A stretch of 64,000 nt of DNA from CAVRTM01 sp963696105 (lineage in GTDB: Bacteria > Actinomycetota > Actinomycetes > Actinomycetales > Dermatophilaceae), in contig CAVOIP010000002.1 in NCBI GenBank assembly GCA_963696105.1, forward strand, positions 1 through 64,000, given 5' to 3'. The notes below the pieces were generated by a model. The model ran no database searches, was not told the DNA's origin, and saw only the letters and a list, made by a program, of their open reading frames with translations. Position 1 is the stretch's first letter. Each line of letters starts with the position of its first letter. This document shows positions 30,701 through 38,972 of the stretch, piece by piece. The position numbers were made by a program, and so were the translations under genes.

Positions 30701-31210
30701 ATGCCCCCCACCCCTGACAGCACCGTGCTGGCGAACCCGTCCGTCGTGCGGGTCGTCGCCGCACTGCGCGACCACGGCGTCCGGGGCGCCGTCAGGGTCC
30801 TGCCCGATGCCGCCCGCACCGCCCGCGCCGCCGCCGACGCGCTCGGGGTCGACGTGGCCCAGATCGCCAACTCCCTCGTCTTCCGGGCCCATTCCTTCGA
30901 CGGCGACATCCGGCCGCTGCTGGTCCTCACCTCCGGCGCGCACCGGGTCGACACGGCCAAGCTCGCCGACCTGGTCGGCCTCGAGGAGATCAGCACCGCT
31001 GACGCTGAGTTCGTCCGCTGCAGGACGGGTTTCGCGATCGGCGGCGTTCCTCCCCTGGGGCACCTCGAGCCGCCGATGACGGTCGTCGACGTCTCACTGA
31101 GCCGCTACGAGACGATCTGGGCGGCGGCGGGCCACCCGCACACGGTGTTCCCCACCTCCTACGACGAGCTGCTGCGCCTCACCGGCGGCACGCCCGCCGA
31201 GGTGGCCTGA
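30701..31210 (+). CDS. YbaK/EbsC family aminoacyl-tRNA deacylase-like protein
   Basis: 169 residues. YbaK-type proteins hydrolyse mischarged tRNA, typically Cys-tRNA(Pro). Family blocks are VRVVAALRDHGV, IANSLVFRA, LLVLTSGAHRVDTAKLADLVG and the loop CRTGFAIGGVPPLGH, in which Gly-Gly-Val-Pro-Pro forms the active-site wall. The ATG at 30701 is only seven bases after a -10-like TACCGT (30689-30694), so the message may be leaderless. It is divergent from the SOS operon; the LexA box lies 85 bases upstream and probably does not control it. Confidence 0.88.
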   Translation: MPPTPDSTVLANPSVVRVVAALRDHGVRGAVRVLPDAARTARAAADALGVDVAQIANSLVFRAHSFDGDIRPLLVLTSGAHRVDTAKLADLVGLEEISTADAEFVRCRTGFAIGGVPPLGHLEPPMTVVDVSLSRYETIWAAAGHPHTVFPTSYDELLRLTGGTPAEVA

Positions 31211-31242
31211 GCGACGGCTGGAACCCCCGCCGCCATCCGTGC

Positions 31243-31305
31243 TACGGTCGTCCCGGTTGCACAGCAGTTCCTCGCACGTCGATGAACGCCCGCATTCAGG
31301 CGGGC
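31243..31305 (+). promoter_or_regulatory. Promoter and leader hairpin of the cold-shock gene
   Basis: A -10-like TACGGT stands at 31243-31248, with TGGAAC about 18 bases upstream. The leader to cspA is about 150 bases. It contains a GC hairpin, GCCCGC (31288-31293) with GCGGGC (31300-31305), followed by TCTTTT. This could be a terminator/attenuator or, as for other cold-shock genes, a temperature-sensitive leader structure. Confidence 0.5.
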
Positions 31306-31407
31306 TCTTTTCATGAGCACGGGTTTTGTCCCGCTGGTGGAGTGGTGAAGCAGCCTGGGGTCCACAGTTGGTGGGCACCTGACGGCTAGAAGGAAAAGAG
31401 TTCTCCC

Positions 31408-31611
31408 ATGGCACAAGGCACCGTGAAGTGGTTCAACGCTGAAAAGGGCTTCGGCTTCATCGAGCAGGACGGCGGAGGCCCCGACGTCTTCGTGCACTAC
31501 TCGGCGATCGAGAGCAACGGCTACCGTTCGCTCGACGAGGCCCAGCGCGTCGAGTTCGAGGTCACCCAGGGCCCCAAGGGCCCGCAGGCTGACAAGCTGC
31601 ACACGATCTGA
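31408..31611 (+). CDS. Cold shock protein, CspA family
   Basis: 67 residues: one cold-shock OB-fold domain that binds single-stranded RNA and DNA. RNP1 is KGFGFIE and RNP2 is VFVHYSAI; the start is MAQGTVKWFNAEKG. Length and sequence are typical of actinobacterial CspA. The ribosome site GAAGGAAAAG stands upstream of ATG 31408. Flanked by a structured leader and a strong terminator, so it is monocistronic. Confidence 0.96.
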   Translation: MAQGTVKWFNAEKGFGFIEQDGGGPDVFVHYSAIESNGYRSLDEAQRVEFEVTQGPKGPQADKLHTI

Positions 31612-31647
31612 TCCACCTGAGCTGCGGCGTTCCAGCCGCTCTCTCTG

Positions 31648-31682
31648 GCGAAGCCCCCGACCCTTGTGGTCGGGGGCTTCGC
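31648..31682 (+). terminator. Terminator hairpin after cspA
   Basis: GCGAAGCCCCCGACC (31648-31662) pairs perfectly with GGTCGGGGGCTTCGC (31668-31682) around a five-base loop. There is no T run, as is common in high-GC Actinobacteria. It lies 36 bases after cspA and also serves the convergent hydrolase gene. Confidence 0.88.
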
Positions 31683-31761
31683 CGTGTTCCGACAGGCGTA
31701 CGACGCGCCGCCGCTGGACCGCCGTACCGCCCGAGCGGGCGAGAGCACCGCGCCGGTGGGC

Positions 31762-32655
31762 TCAGCCGTGGTCGCGCAGTGCCGTGGCGAGGTCGGCCAG
31801 GACCTCCCCCGGCCGGTTGACCATGAGCGTGAGGTGACCGTCGTCGGGCAGCAGCCGCGCCCGGCAGTCCGGCAGGCGCGCGGCCAGCCAGCGGCCGTGC
31901 TCCGGGGGCACCATGAGGTCCTGCTCCCCCTGCCACAGGAAGACCGGCGCGCTGACGTCGGCGGGAGTGAAGCCCCACGGCCGGGTGAAGGCCAGGTCGT
32001 CGTCGACCCAGCCGTCGACCCCGTCGCGCAGGGCCACGGAGATGCCCGCGTGCAGGTGGGCGGCCACCTCGCCGGTGAAGACCTTCTGGTCCGGCGGGCT
32101 GAGCACGCTCAGCATCGACGCGAACGTCCCCTCCGCCCCGGCCGACACCATCTCCTCGCGCCAGGGGATGAGCAGCTCACGCAGGGGTGCCTCGCCCTCC
32201 AGCGCCGCCCCGAACTCGACCTCGTTGCCCTCCCCCATGCCGGCCAGGAAGTCCAGACCCTCCGCCGCCCACGGCCCGACGCCGCTGACACTCGCCACCG
32301 CGACACAGCGGTCCGCCGCGAGGGCGCCACACGCCAGGGCGTGCGGGCCACCGCCGGAGTGCCCCATCACCGCGAACCGGTCCGCGCCCAGAGCGTCGAC
32401 CACCGCCAGGACGTCGGGCACGACGTCGGCCACCGAACGTCCCGGCAGGCGGGTGGACCCGGCGTAGCCGGGGCGGGCGATCGAGGCGATCCGCAGCCCC
32501 GCCTCCTCGGCGGCCCGCTGCACGCCGGCTGCGAGGTCGTGACCGCTGGGGGTGCCGGGCAGGTTGACCAGCAGCGGCGCGCCATCGGGGCCGCCCACGA
32601 GAACCTCGAGCGTGCGACCGTCCGGCAGGGCGATGGGGTGCGGTGTCGTCGTCAT
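31762..32655 (-). CDS. Alpha/beta hydrolase
   Basis: 297 residues from ATG 32655. The nucleophile elbow is MGHSGGGPHALACG with Ser, the oxyanion segment is LVNLPGTPSGHDLA, the acid is probably in FLWQGEQDLMVPPEHG, and the His is in LLPDDGHLTLMVN. The layout (ARPGYAGSTRLPGRSVADVV) fits the large group of prolyl-iminopeptidase-like or epoxide-hydrolase-like hydrolases. Substrate unknown. It converges with cspA and shares its terminator. Confidence 0.85.
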   Translation of the reverse strand: MTTTPHPIALPDGRTLEVLVGGPDGAPLLVNLPGTPSGHDLAAGVQRAAEEAGLRIASIARPGYAGSTRLPGRSVADVVPDVLAVVDALGADRFAVMGHSGGGPHALACGALAADRCVAVASVSGVGPWAAEGLDFLAGMGEGNEVEFGAALEGEAPLRELLIPWREEMVSAGAEGTFASMLSVLSPPDQKVFTGEVAAHLHAGISVALRDGVDGWVDDDLAFTRPWGFTPADVSAPVFLWQGEQDLMVPPEHGRWLAARLPDCRARLLPDDGHLTLMVNRPGEVLADLATALRDHG

Positions 32656-33110
32656 GGCCAGGAGGATGCCATGGTGCGGCGGCACCGCACCGGAGGGGAC
32701 CCTGCCGCCGCGCCGTACCCGTCCTCAGCGGACGGGTACGGCCCACTACCTACGCCCGATCTGAGTACCTGAGCGGATACCGGGACCCGTCCTCGAGGCC
32801 ACGATGGGGACCACGCCTTCGGGGAGGGCGGCACCACAGGGCACGAGATCGGCAGCAGGTCTTCGGAGGGGGCGACCTGCACGGCTCGTGCCCTTGGTGC
32901 GTCCGGGGCCGGTCGCCGGCCTCGGCGGACCGCGGTGCGGGCCGCCGGTCGTCCTCGAGCGGTCCCGGCAGGCGTCGTTGCCGCCAGCCCCCTGCGGTGT
33001 CCCCTCCCGGGCAGACCCGGTCGCCGCCGCGGCGAAGCGCAGCAGGGAGCCATCGGGCTCCGCGGTGCGTCGTACCCGCGGCAGACACATCGAGCAAGAC
33101 GGAGGCCGTC
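32656..33110. other. Intergenic region with a perfect 12-base-arm inverted repeat
   Basis: 455 bases between divergent genes. CCGTACCCGTCC (32713-32724) and GGACGGGTACGG (32730-32741) form a hairpin with a five-base loop, 58 bases upstream of the hydrolase start. It may be an operator or an RNA structure. The DUF4126 frame is open across much of this stretch but the translation is Arg/Gly-rich and unlike the family. No gene recognised. Confidence 0.55.
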
Positions 33111-33785
33111 ATGGGAGCCGAGCTCCTGCCGTGGGTGTTCACCTCGGGGTGGGCCAGCGGCATCAACGCCTACGCGGTGGTCCTGGTGATGGGCCTGCTG
33201 GGGCGCTTCGCGGGCGTCGACGCCGTCCCGGGGGTGCTCGGCCGCACCGACGTGCTGCTCGCGGCGAGCGTGCTGTTCCTGCTCGAGATGGTCGCCGACA
33301 AGATTCCCTACCTGGACTCGGCTTGGGACAGCGTCCACACCGTCATCCGCCCGGCGGTCGGCGCCACGCTGGGCTACCTCCTCGGCCACGAGTCCTCCAG
33401 CCTGGACGCCGCGTTCGGTGCCGCGGCCGGCGGGTTCAGCGCGCTGGCCAGCCACGGCGTCAAGGCCGGGCTGCGCGCGGCGGTCAACACCTCCCCCGAG
33501 CCCGTCAGCAACGTCGCCGTCAGCAGCGCCGAGGACCTGACGGTGGCCGGCGTCGTCAGCCTGGCTGCCCTCCACCCGTGGTGGGCGGCCTCGGTCGCCG
33601 CGACGCTGCTGGTCGTGGGCGTGACCCTGGTGGTGTTCCTGCTGGGCCGGATCCGGCGGTTCAAGCGCCGGTACGACGCCTGGGGGGTCCGTCGCGGCAT
33701 CGCCGTGCCGCCCGCGGGCAGGCGCGTCGCCCCCTCCCCGGCCCGGCCAGCGGACGCGGCTTCGGAGGACCCGGCCCGGCCCTAG
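33111..33785 (+). CDS. DUF4126 domain membrane protein
   Basis: 224 residues from ATG 33111, with the ribosome site GGAGG eight bases upstream. It begins LLPWVFTSGWASGINAYAVVLVMGLLGRF, typical of DUF4126, followed by FLLEMVADKIPYLDSAWDSVHT and several hydrophobic segments (about 10-32, 50-66, 80-95, 150-185). The C terminus is basic and Pro-rich. Function unknown; the family is predicted to be integral to the inner membrane. Its TAG stop and that of metF on the other strand share the palindrome CTAG. Confidence 0.85.
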   Translation: MGAELLPWVFTSGWASGINAYAVVLVMGLLGRFAGVDAVPGVLGRTDVLLAASVLFLLEMVADKIPYLDSAWDSVHTVIRPAVGATLGYLLGHESSSLDAAFGAAAGGFSALASHGVKAGLRAAVNTSPEPVSNVAVSSAEDLTVAGVVSLAALHPWWAASVAATLLVVGVTLVVFLLGRIRRFKRRYDAWGVRRGIAVPPAGRRVAPSPARPADAASEDPARP

Positions 33786-34696
33786 ACCCCGAGGTTGGCG
33801 TAGACCTCGAGCGTGGCCGTCGAGCGGTTCATCGTGTAGAAGTGCAGCCCCGGTGCTCCCTCGGCCAGCAGCCGCTGCGACAGCTCGGTCGCGATCTCGA
33901 CGCCGACCGCCCGCACGGCCGTCGGGTCGTCGGCCACCGACTCCAGCCGCGCGACGACCGCGGCCGGCAACGGGGTCCCCGACAGCTCGGCCATCCGGCG
34001 GACCTGCGCGAAGGACGTCACGGGCATCAGGCCGGGGATGATCGGCAGGTCCCGGCCCCGCGCCACGACCCGGTCGCGCAGCCGGACCCAGCTGTCGGCG
34101 TCGAAGACGAACTGGGTGACGGCGAACTCCGCGCCGGCGTCGGCCTTGGCCACCAGCACGTCGGCGTCGTGGTCCAGGCTCTCGGACTCGGGGTGCTGGT
34201 CGGGGAAGGCGGCCACGCCCACGGTGAAGCTGCCCAGGCTGCGCACCAGCGCCACCAGCTCGTCGGCGTGGTCCAGCCCCTCGGGGTGCGGGGTCCACGC
34301 GGTGCCCGGGCCGCCGGGCGGGTCACCCCGCAGGGCGAGGACGTTGCGCACGCCGGCATCGGCGTACTCCCCCACGACCTGGCGCAGCTGGGCCACGGAC
34401 GTGCCCACGCAGGTGAGGTGCGCCATCGGCGTCAGCGTGGTCTCACGGGCGATCCGGCCGGTGACGCGGACGGTGCGGTCGCGGGTCGAGCCACCGGCGC
34501 CGTAGGTCACGGACACGAACGTCGGCCGCAGCCGCTCCAGCCGCCGGATCGCCTGCCACAGCGCCTGTTCGGCCGCGTCGTCCTTGGGCGGGAAGAACTC
34601 GAAGCTGTACGACGTGCCCTCGGCCGCGAGCACGTCCGGGATCGACCGCGTCACGTGCTCAGCCTGCGGCAGCGTCGAGGGGTTTCCGGTGGCCAT
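33782..34696 (-). CDS. metF: Methylenetetrahydrofolate reductase
   Basis: 304 residues; reduces 5,10-methylene-THF to 5-methyl-THF for methionine synthesis, using FAD. Visible are YSFEFFPPKDDAAEQAL with the catalytic Glu, FVSVTYGAGGSTRDRT, HLTCVGTS, VLALRGDPP, and AVTQFVFDAD. The C-terminal part has IIPGLMPVTSFAQVRRM and GLHFYTMNRS. It corresponds in place to Rv2172c, upstream and divergent from the polyprenyl synthase. A -10-like TAGGCT (34704-34709 on the minus strand) lies seven bases before the ATG, so its message is probably leaderless. Confidence 0.93.
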   Translation of the reverse strand: MATGNPSTLPQAEHVTRSIPDVLAAEGTSYSFEFFPPKDDAAEQALWQAIRRLERLRPTFVSVTYGAGGSTRDRTVRVTGRIARETTLTPMAHLTCVGTSVAQLRQVVGEYADAGVRNVLALRGDPPGGPGTAWTPHPEGLDHADELVALVRSLGSFTVGVAAFPDQHPESESLDHDADVLVAKADAGAEFAVTQFVFDADSWVRLRDRVVARGRDLPIIPGLMPVTSFAQVRRMAELSGTPLPAAVVARLESVADDPTAVRAVGVEIATELSQRLLAEGAPGLHFYTMNRSTATLEVYANLGV

Positions 34697-34759
34697 GCCC
34701 TGCAGCCTAGGTCCACGGCCGCCACGTAGGGTGGGGGCAACCACCATCCGGGAGGCACG

Positions 34760-35845
34760 TTGTCCAACCCTCTTGACCTCCACGACCTGCGCGCACGCGT
34801 GCAGAACACCGTCGACGGCCACCTCGACGCGCAGGGGGCCGTCCTCGCCGAGGTGGGCGAGGAGATGCTTCCCCTGCTCGATGCGGTGTCGGCCCTGCTG
34901 GGCGGTGGCAAGCGGCTGCGCGCGGCGTTCCTGTACTGGGGGTACCGCGCCGGCGGGGGCGCCGACAGCGACGCCGTCGTGCGGGCCGCGACCGCGATGG
35001 AGTTCTTCCAGGCCGCGGCCCTGCTGCACGACGACGTGATGGACGACAGCGACACGCGCCGGGGGCTGCCCGCGGCGCACCGGCGCCTCGCCAGCGCGCA
35101 CGCCGAGCAGGGCTGGACCGGCAGCGCCGACCGCTTCGGGACGGCGGGCGCCATCCTGGCCGGCGACCTCTGCCTGACCTGGAGCGACGAGCTCTTCGCC
35201 ACCTCGGGCCTCGCCCCGGAGGAGCTCGCCCGGGGCCGGGTGGTGTTCGACCGGATGCGCACCCAGCTGATGGGCGGGCAGTTCCTCGACGTCCTCGAGT
35301 CGGCCCGCGGCTGGGCCGAGCTGGACAGCAGCCAGCGGATCGCCCAGGCGCGCAAGGTGATCCGCTACAAGAGCGCCAAGTACACCGTCGAGCACCCGCT
35401 GCTGATCGGTGCGAGCGCCGCCGGCGTCGGCGAGGGCGACCTGCAGTGCCTCTCGAGCTTCGGCCTCGACCTCGGCGAGGCGTTCCAGCTGCGCGACGAC
35501 ATCCTCGGCGTGGTCGGTGACCCCTCCGAGACCGGCAAGCCCGCGGGCGACGACCTGCGCGAGGGCAAGCGCACGGTCCTCGTGGCCCAGGCGCTGGACG
35601 TGGCCGGCGCGGCCGACACCGCGCTCTTCGACAAGCTGCTCGGCATGTCCGACCTCGACACCCGCGGTGTCGACGAGCTGCGCACGATCCTGCACGCCAC
35701 CGGCGCCCTGGACCGGGTCGAGGAGATGATCCTCGACCTCACCCGCTCGGCGCGGACGGCGCTCCACGCGACCAGCGGCCTGGACGGCGAGGCCGTCACC
35801 GCCCTGGACGCCCTGATCGACTTCTCGACCTCGAGGTCCGCGTGA
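34760..35845 (+). CDS. Geranylgeranyl diphosphate synthase (polyprenyl synthetase)
   Basis: 361 residues from TTG 34760, with the ribosome site GGGAGG eight bases upstream. It builds the C20 precursor for carotenoids and other isoprenoids from isopentenyl diphosphate. The first Asp-rich motif is LLHDDVMDDSDTRRG and the second LRDDILGVVGD; GGKRLRAAF and the KSAKYTVEHPLLIGA block are also typical. It matches idsA2 (Rv2173) by position and here doubles as the crtE of the carotenoid operon, since its stop overlaps crtI by four bases. Confidence 0.92.
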   Translation: MSNPLDLHDLRARVQNTVDGHLDAQGAVLAEVGEEMLPLLDAVSALLGGGKRLRAAFLYWGYRAGGGADSDAVVRAATAMEFFQAAALLHDDVMDDSDTRRGLPAAHRRLASAHAEQGWTGSADRFGTAGAILAGDLCLTWSDELFATSGLAPEELARGRVVFDRMRTQLMGGQFLDVLESARGWAELDSSQRIAQARKVIRYKSAKYTVEHPLLIGASAAGVGEGDLQCLSSFGLDLGEAFQLRDDILGVVGDPSETGKPAGDDLREGKRTVLVAQALDVAGAADTALFDKLLGMSDLDTRGVDELRTILHATGALDRVEEMILDLTRSARTALHATSGLDGEAVTALDALIDFSTSRSA

Positions 35846-37344
35846 GTGCCGGCGCCGACCACGTCCTCGTCGTCGGGGCCGGCCTGGCCGGGCTGTCCGC
35901 CGCGATGCACCTCGCCGGCGCCGGCCGCAAGGTGACGTTGCTCGAGCGCGAGAGCACCCCCGGCGGCCGGGCCGCGCGCGTCGTCCTGCCGGCAACCGGC
36001 GGCGGGGACTACCACCTCGACACCGGCCCCACGGTGCTGACCATGCCGGACCTGTTCGCGGACTGCTTCGCCGCCATCGGCCAGGAGCTCGGCGACTGGG
36101 TCGAGCTGCTGCCCCTCGACCCGGCCTACCGCGCCCGGTTCGCCGACGGCAGCAGCCTGTCCCTCACCTCGGACCCCGACGCGATGACCGAGCGGATCCG
36201 GCAGTTCTCGGGCCCGTCCGACGCCGACGGCTACCGCCGCTACGTCGAGTTCGTCAGCAAGCTCTACCGCCTGCAGATGCGGGAGTTCATCGACCGCAAC
36301 TTCAGCTCGCCGCTGGACCTGGTGGGGCCGTCCCTGGGCAGGCTCGTGGCGATGCGCGGGTTCTCCCGCCTCGCGCCGACGGTCGCCCGCTACTTCAGGG
36401 ACGAGCGGCTCCAGAAGGTCTTCAGCTTCCAGGCCATGTACGCCGGGGTGTCCCCCCAGCAGGCGCTCGCGATCTACGCGGTCATCTCCTACATGGACCT
36501 GGTCGAGGGCGTCTTCTACCCCGTCGGGGGCATGAACGCGCTGCCCACCGCGATGGCGGCCGCCGCGAGCGCGGCCGGGGTCGACGTCTGCTACGACACC
36601 GAGGTGAGCGAGGTGCGCTGGCAGGGCAAGCGGGTGCGCGAGGTGGTCGCCGCCGACGGCCGCAGCTGGACCCCGGACGCCCTCGTGCTGACCCTGGACA
36701 TGCCCGCGGCCCGCGAGCTGCTCGGCCGGCCCTCCCGCCGTCCCGGCCCGACCCGGTTCTCCCCCAGCTGCGTGGTCCTGTCGGCCGGGCTGCGGAGGAC
36801 CTACCCCGACGAGGTCCACCACACGATGGTCTTCGGCCGCGCGTGGTCGGAGGTGTTCGAGGACCTCGAGCAGGGCCGGCTCATGCGCGACCCGTCCTTC
36901 CTCGTCTCCCTGCCCTCGCAGACCGACCCGAGCCTCGCCCCCGAGGGGCGCAGCGCGGCGTACGTCCTGTTCCCCACCCCCAACCTGGCCTCGGGGCAGG
37001 TCGACTGGGAGCGGATGCGCGGCCCCTACCGTGAGCAGATGCTCAGCACGATCGAGGCCGCGGGATGGACCGGCTTCGGCGACGCCATCGACGCCGAGGT
37101 GCTGATCACCCCGCAGGACTGGGCCGACCGGGGCATGGCTTCGGGCACGCCGTTCGCGGCGGCGCACACGTTCAGCCAGACCGGGCCGTTCCGGGCGCCG
37201 AACACCATCGGCGACAACGTCGTCTTCGCCGGCTCCGGCACGGTGCCCGGGGTGGGGGTGCCGATGGTCCTGGTCAGCGGACGACTGGCTGCCGAGCGTC
37301 TGACGGGCAAGGACCCCGCCTACCGCTCCCGAGCCTGGCGATGA
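35842..37344 (+). CDS. crtI: Phytoene desaturase
   Basis: 500 residues. FAD-dependent enzyme that converts phytoene to lycopene in four steps. The dinucleotide fold is VVGAGLAGLSAAMHLAGAG at residues 9-27, with the second Gly-rich part ESTPGGRAARV. The middle has LDTGPTVLTMP and VFSFQAMYAGVSPQQALAIYAV, and YPVGGMNALP. The C-terminal signature is VVFAGSGTVPGVGVPMVLVSGRLAAERL. GTG 35842 overlaps the preceding stop (GTGA), and its own stop overlaps crtB (ATGA), so the three genes are translationally coupled. Confidence 0.95.
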   Translation: MSAGADHVLVVGAGLAGLSAAMHLAGAGRKVTLLERESTPGGRAARVVLPATGGGDYHLDTGPTVLTMPDLFADCFAAIGQELGDWVELLPLDPAYRARFADGSSLSLTSDPDAMTERIRQFSGPSDADGYRRYVEFVSKLYRLQMREFIDRNFSSPLDLVGPSLGRLVAMRGFSRLAPTVARYFRDERLQKVFSFQAMYAGVSPQQALAIYAVISYMDLVEGVFYPVGGMNALPTAMAAAASAAGVDVCYDTEVSEVRWQGKRVREVVAADGRSWTPDALVLTLDMPAARELLGRPSRRPGPTRFSPSCVVLSAGLRRTYPDEVHHTMVFGRAWSEVFEDLEQGRLMRDPSFLVSLPSQTDPSLAPEGRSAAYVLFPTPNLASGQVDWERMRGPYREQMLSTIEAAGWTGFGDAIDAEVLITPQDWADRGMASGTPFAAAHTFSQTGPFRAPNTIGDNVVFAGSGTVPGVGVPMVLVSGRLAAERLTGKDPAYRSRAWR

Positions 37345-38273
37345 GGGCGCCCGCCGCGCCGCTGGACCTGGCCTACGAGCACTGCCGCGTCATCCACGCC
37401 CAGCACGGGCGCACCTACTACCTGGCGACGCGGCTGCTGCCGCGCGCCCGGCGCCCGCACGTGTGGGCGCTCTACGCGTTCGCCCGGGTCGCCGACGAGT
37501 TCGTCGACGACCTCGACGCGCCCGATCCCGACGCCCTCGTGGCATGGAGCCAGACGGCGATGGCCGTCCTGACCGCCCCCGAGCCGCCGGAGACCGACCG
37601 TGACCCGGTGCTCGCGGCGACCTGGCACACGGTGCGCCACGTGGGCCTGGAGCCGGTGCTGTTCGAGGAGTTCCTCAGCTCGATGCGGATGGACATCACG
37701 GTGGACCGCTATGCCACGTGGGAGGACCTGCGCGGTTACATGCGCGGCAGCGCGGCCGTGATCGGGGAGATGATGGCGCCGCTGCTCGGCGCCGTCGGGC
37801 CCGATGCGATGCGCCGGGCCGGTGTGCTCGGCGAGGCGTTCCAGCTGACGAACTTCATCCGCGACGTGGCCGAGGACCTCGACCGGGGGCGCATCTACCT
37901 GCCGCTGGAGGACCTCCAGCGCTTCGGGGTCGGCGAGGACGACCTGCGCCGTGCCCGGGTCACCGGGCAGCCGTCGCCGGCGGTCCGCGCGCTGCTGGAC
38001 TTCGAGGTACGGCGGGCCCTGGAGCTGTACGAGGACGCCCGGCCGGGCCTGGCCATGGTCGACACGCGGAGCCGGCCCTGCCTGGAGGCGGCCTTCGTGC
38101 TCTACCGCCAGATCCTGGCCGAGGTGGTGGCGGCCGAGCACAACGTGTTCGCCGGCCGGCTGAGCGTGCCGCGCTGGCAGCGGCTGGCGACCGCGGGCCG
38201 GGTCGTGCTCACCGGCGCCGCGGAGGCCTCCCGGGCGCGCCTGCTGACCCGCACCCCCCGCAGCGCGTCGTAG
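37341..38273 (+). CDS. crtB: Phytoene synthase
   Basis: 310 residues. Condenses two GGPP to phytoene. The first Asp-rich motif is ADEFVDDLD at residues 51-59 and the second, NFIRDVAEDLDRGRIYLP, lies around 170-188. YYLATRLLP, YAFARVADEFVD and GEAFQLTNFIRD are family blocks. ATG 37341 overlaps the crtI stop. It ends in a 19-base gap before the convergent cyclase gene on the other strand. Confidence 0.95.
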   Translation: MRAPAAPLDLAYEHCRVIHAQHGRTYYLATRLLPRARRPHVWALYAFARVADEFVDDLDAPDPDALVAWSQTAMAVLTAPEPPETDRDPVLAATWHTVRHVGLEPVLFEEFLSSMRMDITVDRYATWEDLRGYMRGSAAVIGEMMAPLLGAVGPDAMRRAGVLGEAFQLTNFIRDVAEDLDRGRIYLPLEDLQRFGVGEDDLRRARVTGQPSPAVRALLDFEVRRALELYEDARPGLAMVDTRSRPCLEAAFVLYRQILAEVVAAEHNVFAGRLSVPRWQRLATAGRVVLTGAAEASRARLLTRTPRSAS

Positions 38274-38292
38274 GCGCGCGCCCCCGCACCGG

Positions 38293-38631
38293 TCAGCGGT
38301 GGCGCGATGGGCGCAGCACGGTGCCGGCCCACACCCAGCCGGCGCAGGACAGCAACACCAGCGCGAACCCGAAGAGCAGGTCCTCGACCGGCGCCCAGAC
38401 CAGGCGACCGTCGCCCAGGAACGTGATCCGGGAGGTCCCGAGAATGGCGGCCGAGTCGTAGCGGACGATCCCGCGACCGGTCAGCCAGCCGTTGCTGAGC
38501 AGCTGGAAGAACACCACGATCGCGTAGGCCATCCACCACCGGCCCGTGGCCAGCAGCCGGGTGCGCAGCACGAGCAGGTCGACCAGGACGGCCACGACGA
38601 CCCCGAGCACGGCCGCTGCGGTGTAGGTCAT
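38293..38631 (-). CDS. Lycopene cyclase domain protein, CrtYd-like subunit
   Basis: 112 residues with three or four membrane segments. WWMAYAIVVFFQLLSNGWLTGRG, and APVEDLLFGFALVLLSCAGW near the end, match the second half of heterodimeric CrtYc/CrtYd-type cyclases, where PVEDL-like motifs carry an acidic active residue. The pair closes the ends of lycopene (or a C50 derivative) into rings. Its start overlaps the crtYc stop by four bases (ATGA). No lycopene elongase gene is seen beside it, so beta-carotene-type rings are possible, though C50 carotenoids cannot be excluded. Confidence 0.85.
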   Translation of the reverse strand: MTYTAAAVLGVVVAVLVDLLVLRTRLLATGRWWMAYAIVVFFQLLSNGWLTGRGIVRYDSAAILGTSRITFLGDGRLVWAPVEDLLFGFALVLLSCAGWVWAGTVLRPSRHR

Positions 38632-38972
38632 GAGCCGACGCCGGCGCGTCGGCGGTGCCGGTGGCGCTCCCGGGCGACGCCCACCGCCTCGTAGGTGAGG
38701 ATCCCGGCCAGCGGGATGACAAGGAAGAAGGCGTACTCCTCCAGGGGCAGCCCGGCGATGCGCACGGCCATCGTCTGGGCCGGGTCGAAGTGCCAGTGCC
38801 CGGCCGCCGTGGCGGCGATGTCCCACGCGGCGAAGACGACGGCGACGGGCAGCACCGCCACCAGCAGCCGCCGGGGCTGGCGCAGCACGGACAGCCGGTA
38901 GACCCGGTGCAGCGGCAGGCAGCCGACCAGCACGAACAGCAGCATCGCGGCGTAGGCCCCGTGCCGCAGCAT
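38628..38972 (-). CDS. Lycopene cyclase domain protein, CrtYc-like subunit
   Basis: 114 residues with three hydrophobic segments. FAAWDIAATAAGHWHFDP and LPLEEYAFFLVIPLAGILTYEAV are the hallmarks of the CrtYc half of the heterodimeric bacterial lycopene cyclase. It lies directly upstream of the CrtYd-like gene with a four-base overlap. Its start touches the stop of the upstream Rv2175c-type gene, so one transcript likely carries regulator and both cyclase halves. Confidence 0.87.
   Translation of the reverse strand: MLRHGAYAAMLLFVLVGCLPLHRVYRLSVLRQPRRLLVAVLPVAVVFAAWDIAATAAGHWHFDPAQTMAVRIAGLPLEEYAFFLVIPLAGILTYEAVGVARERHRHRRRAGVGS

Noticed and set aside
32652..34298. 548-residue minus-strand open frame over DUF4126 and metF
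   Set aside because: Low-complexity Arg/Gly translation. Both DUF4126 and metF have clear motifs in other frames.
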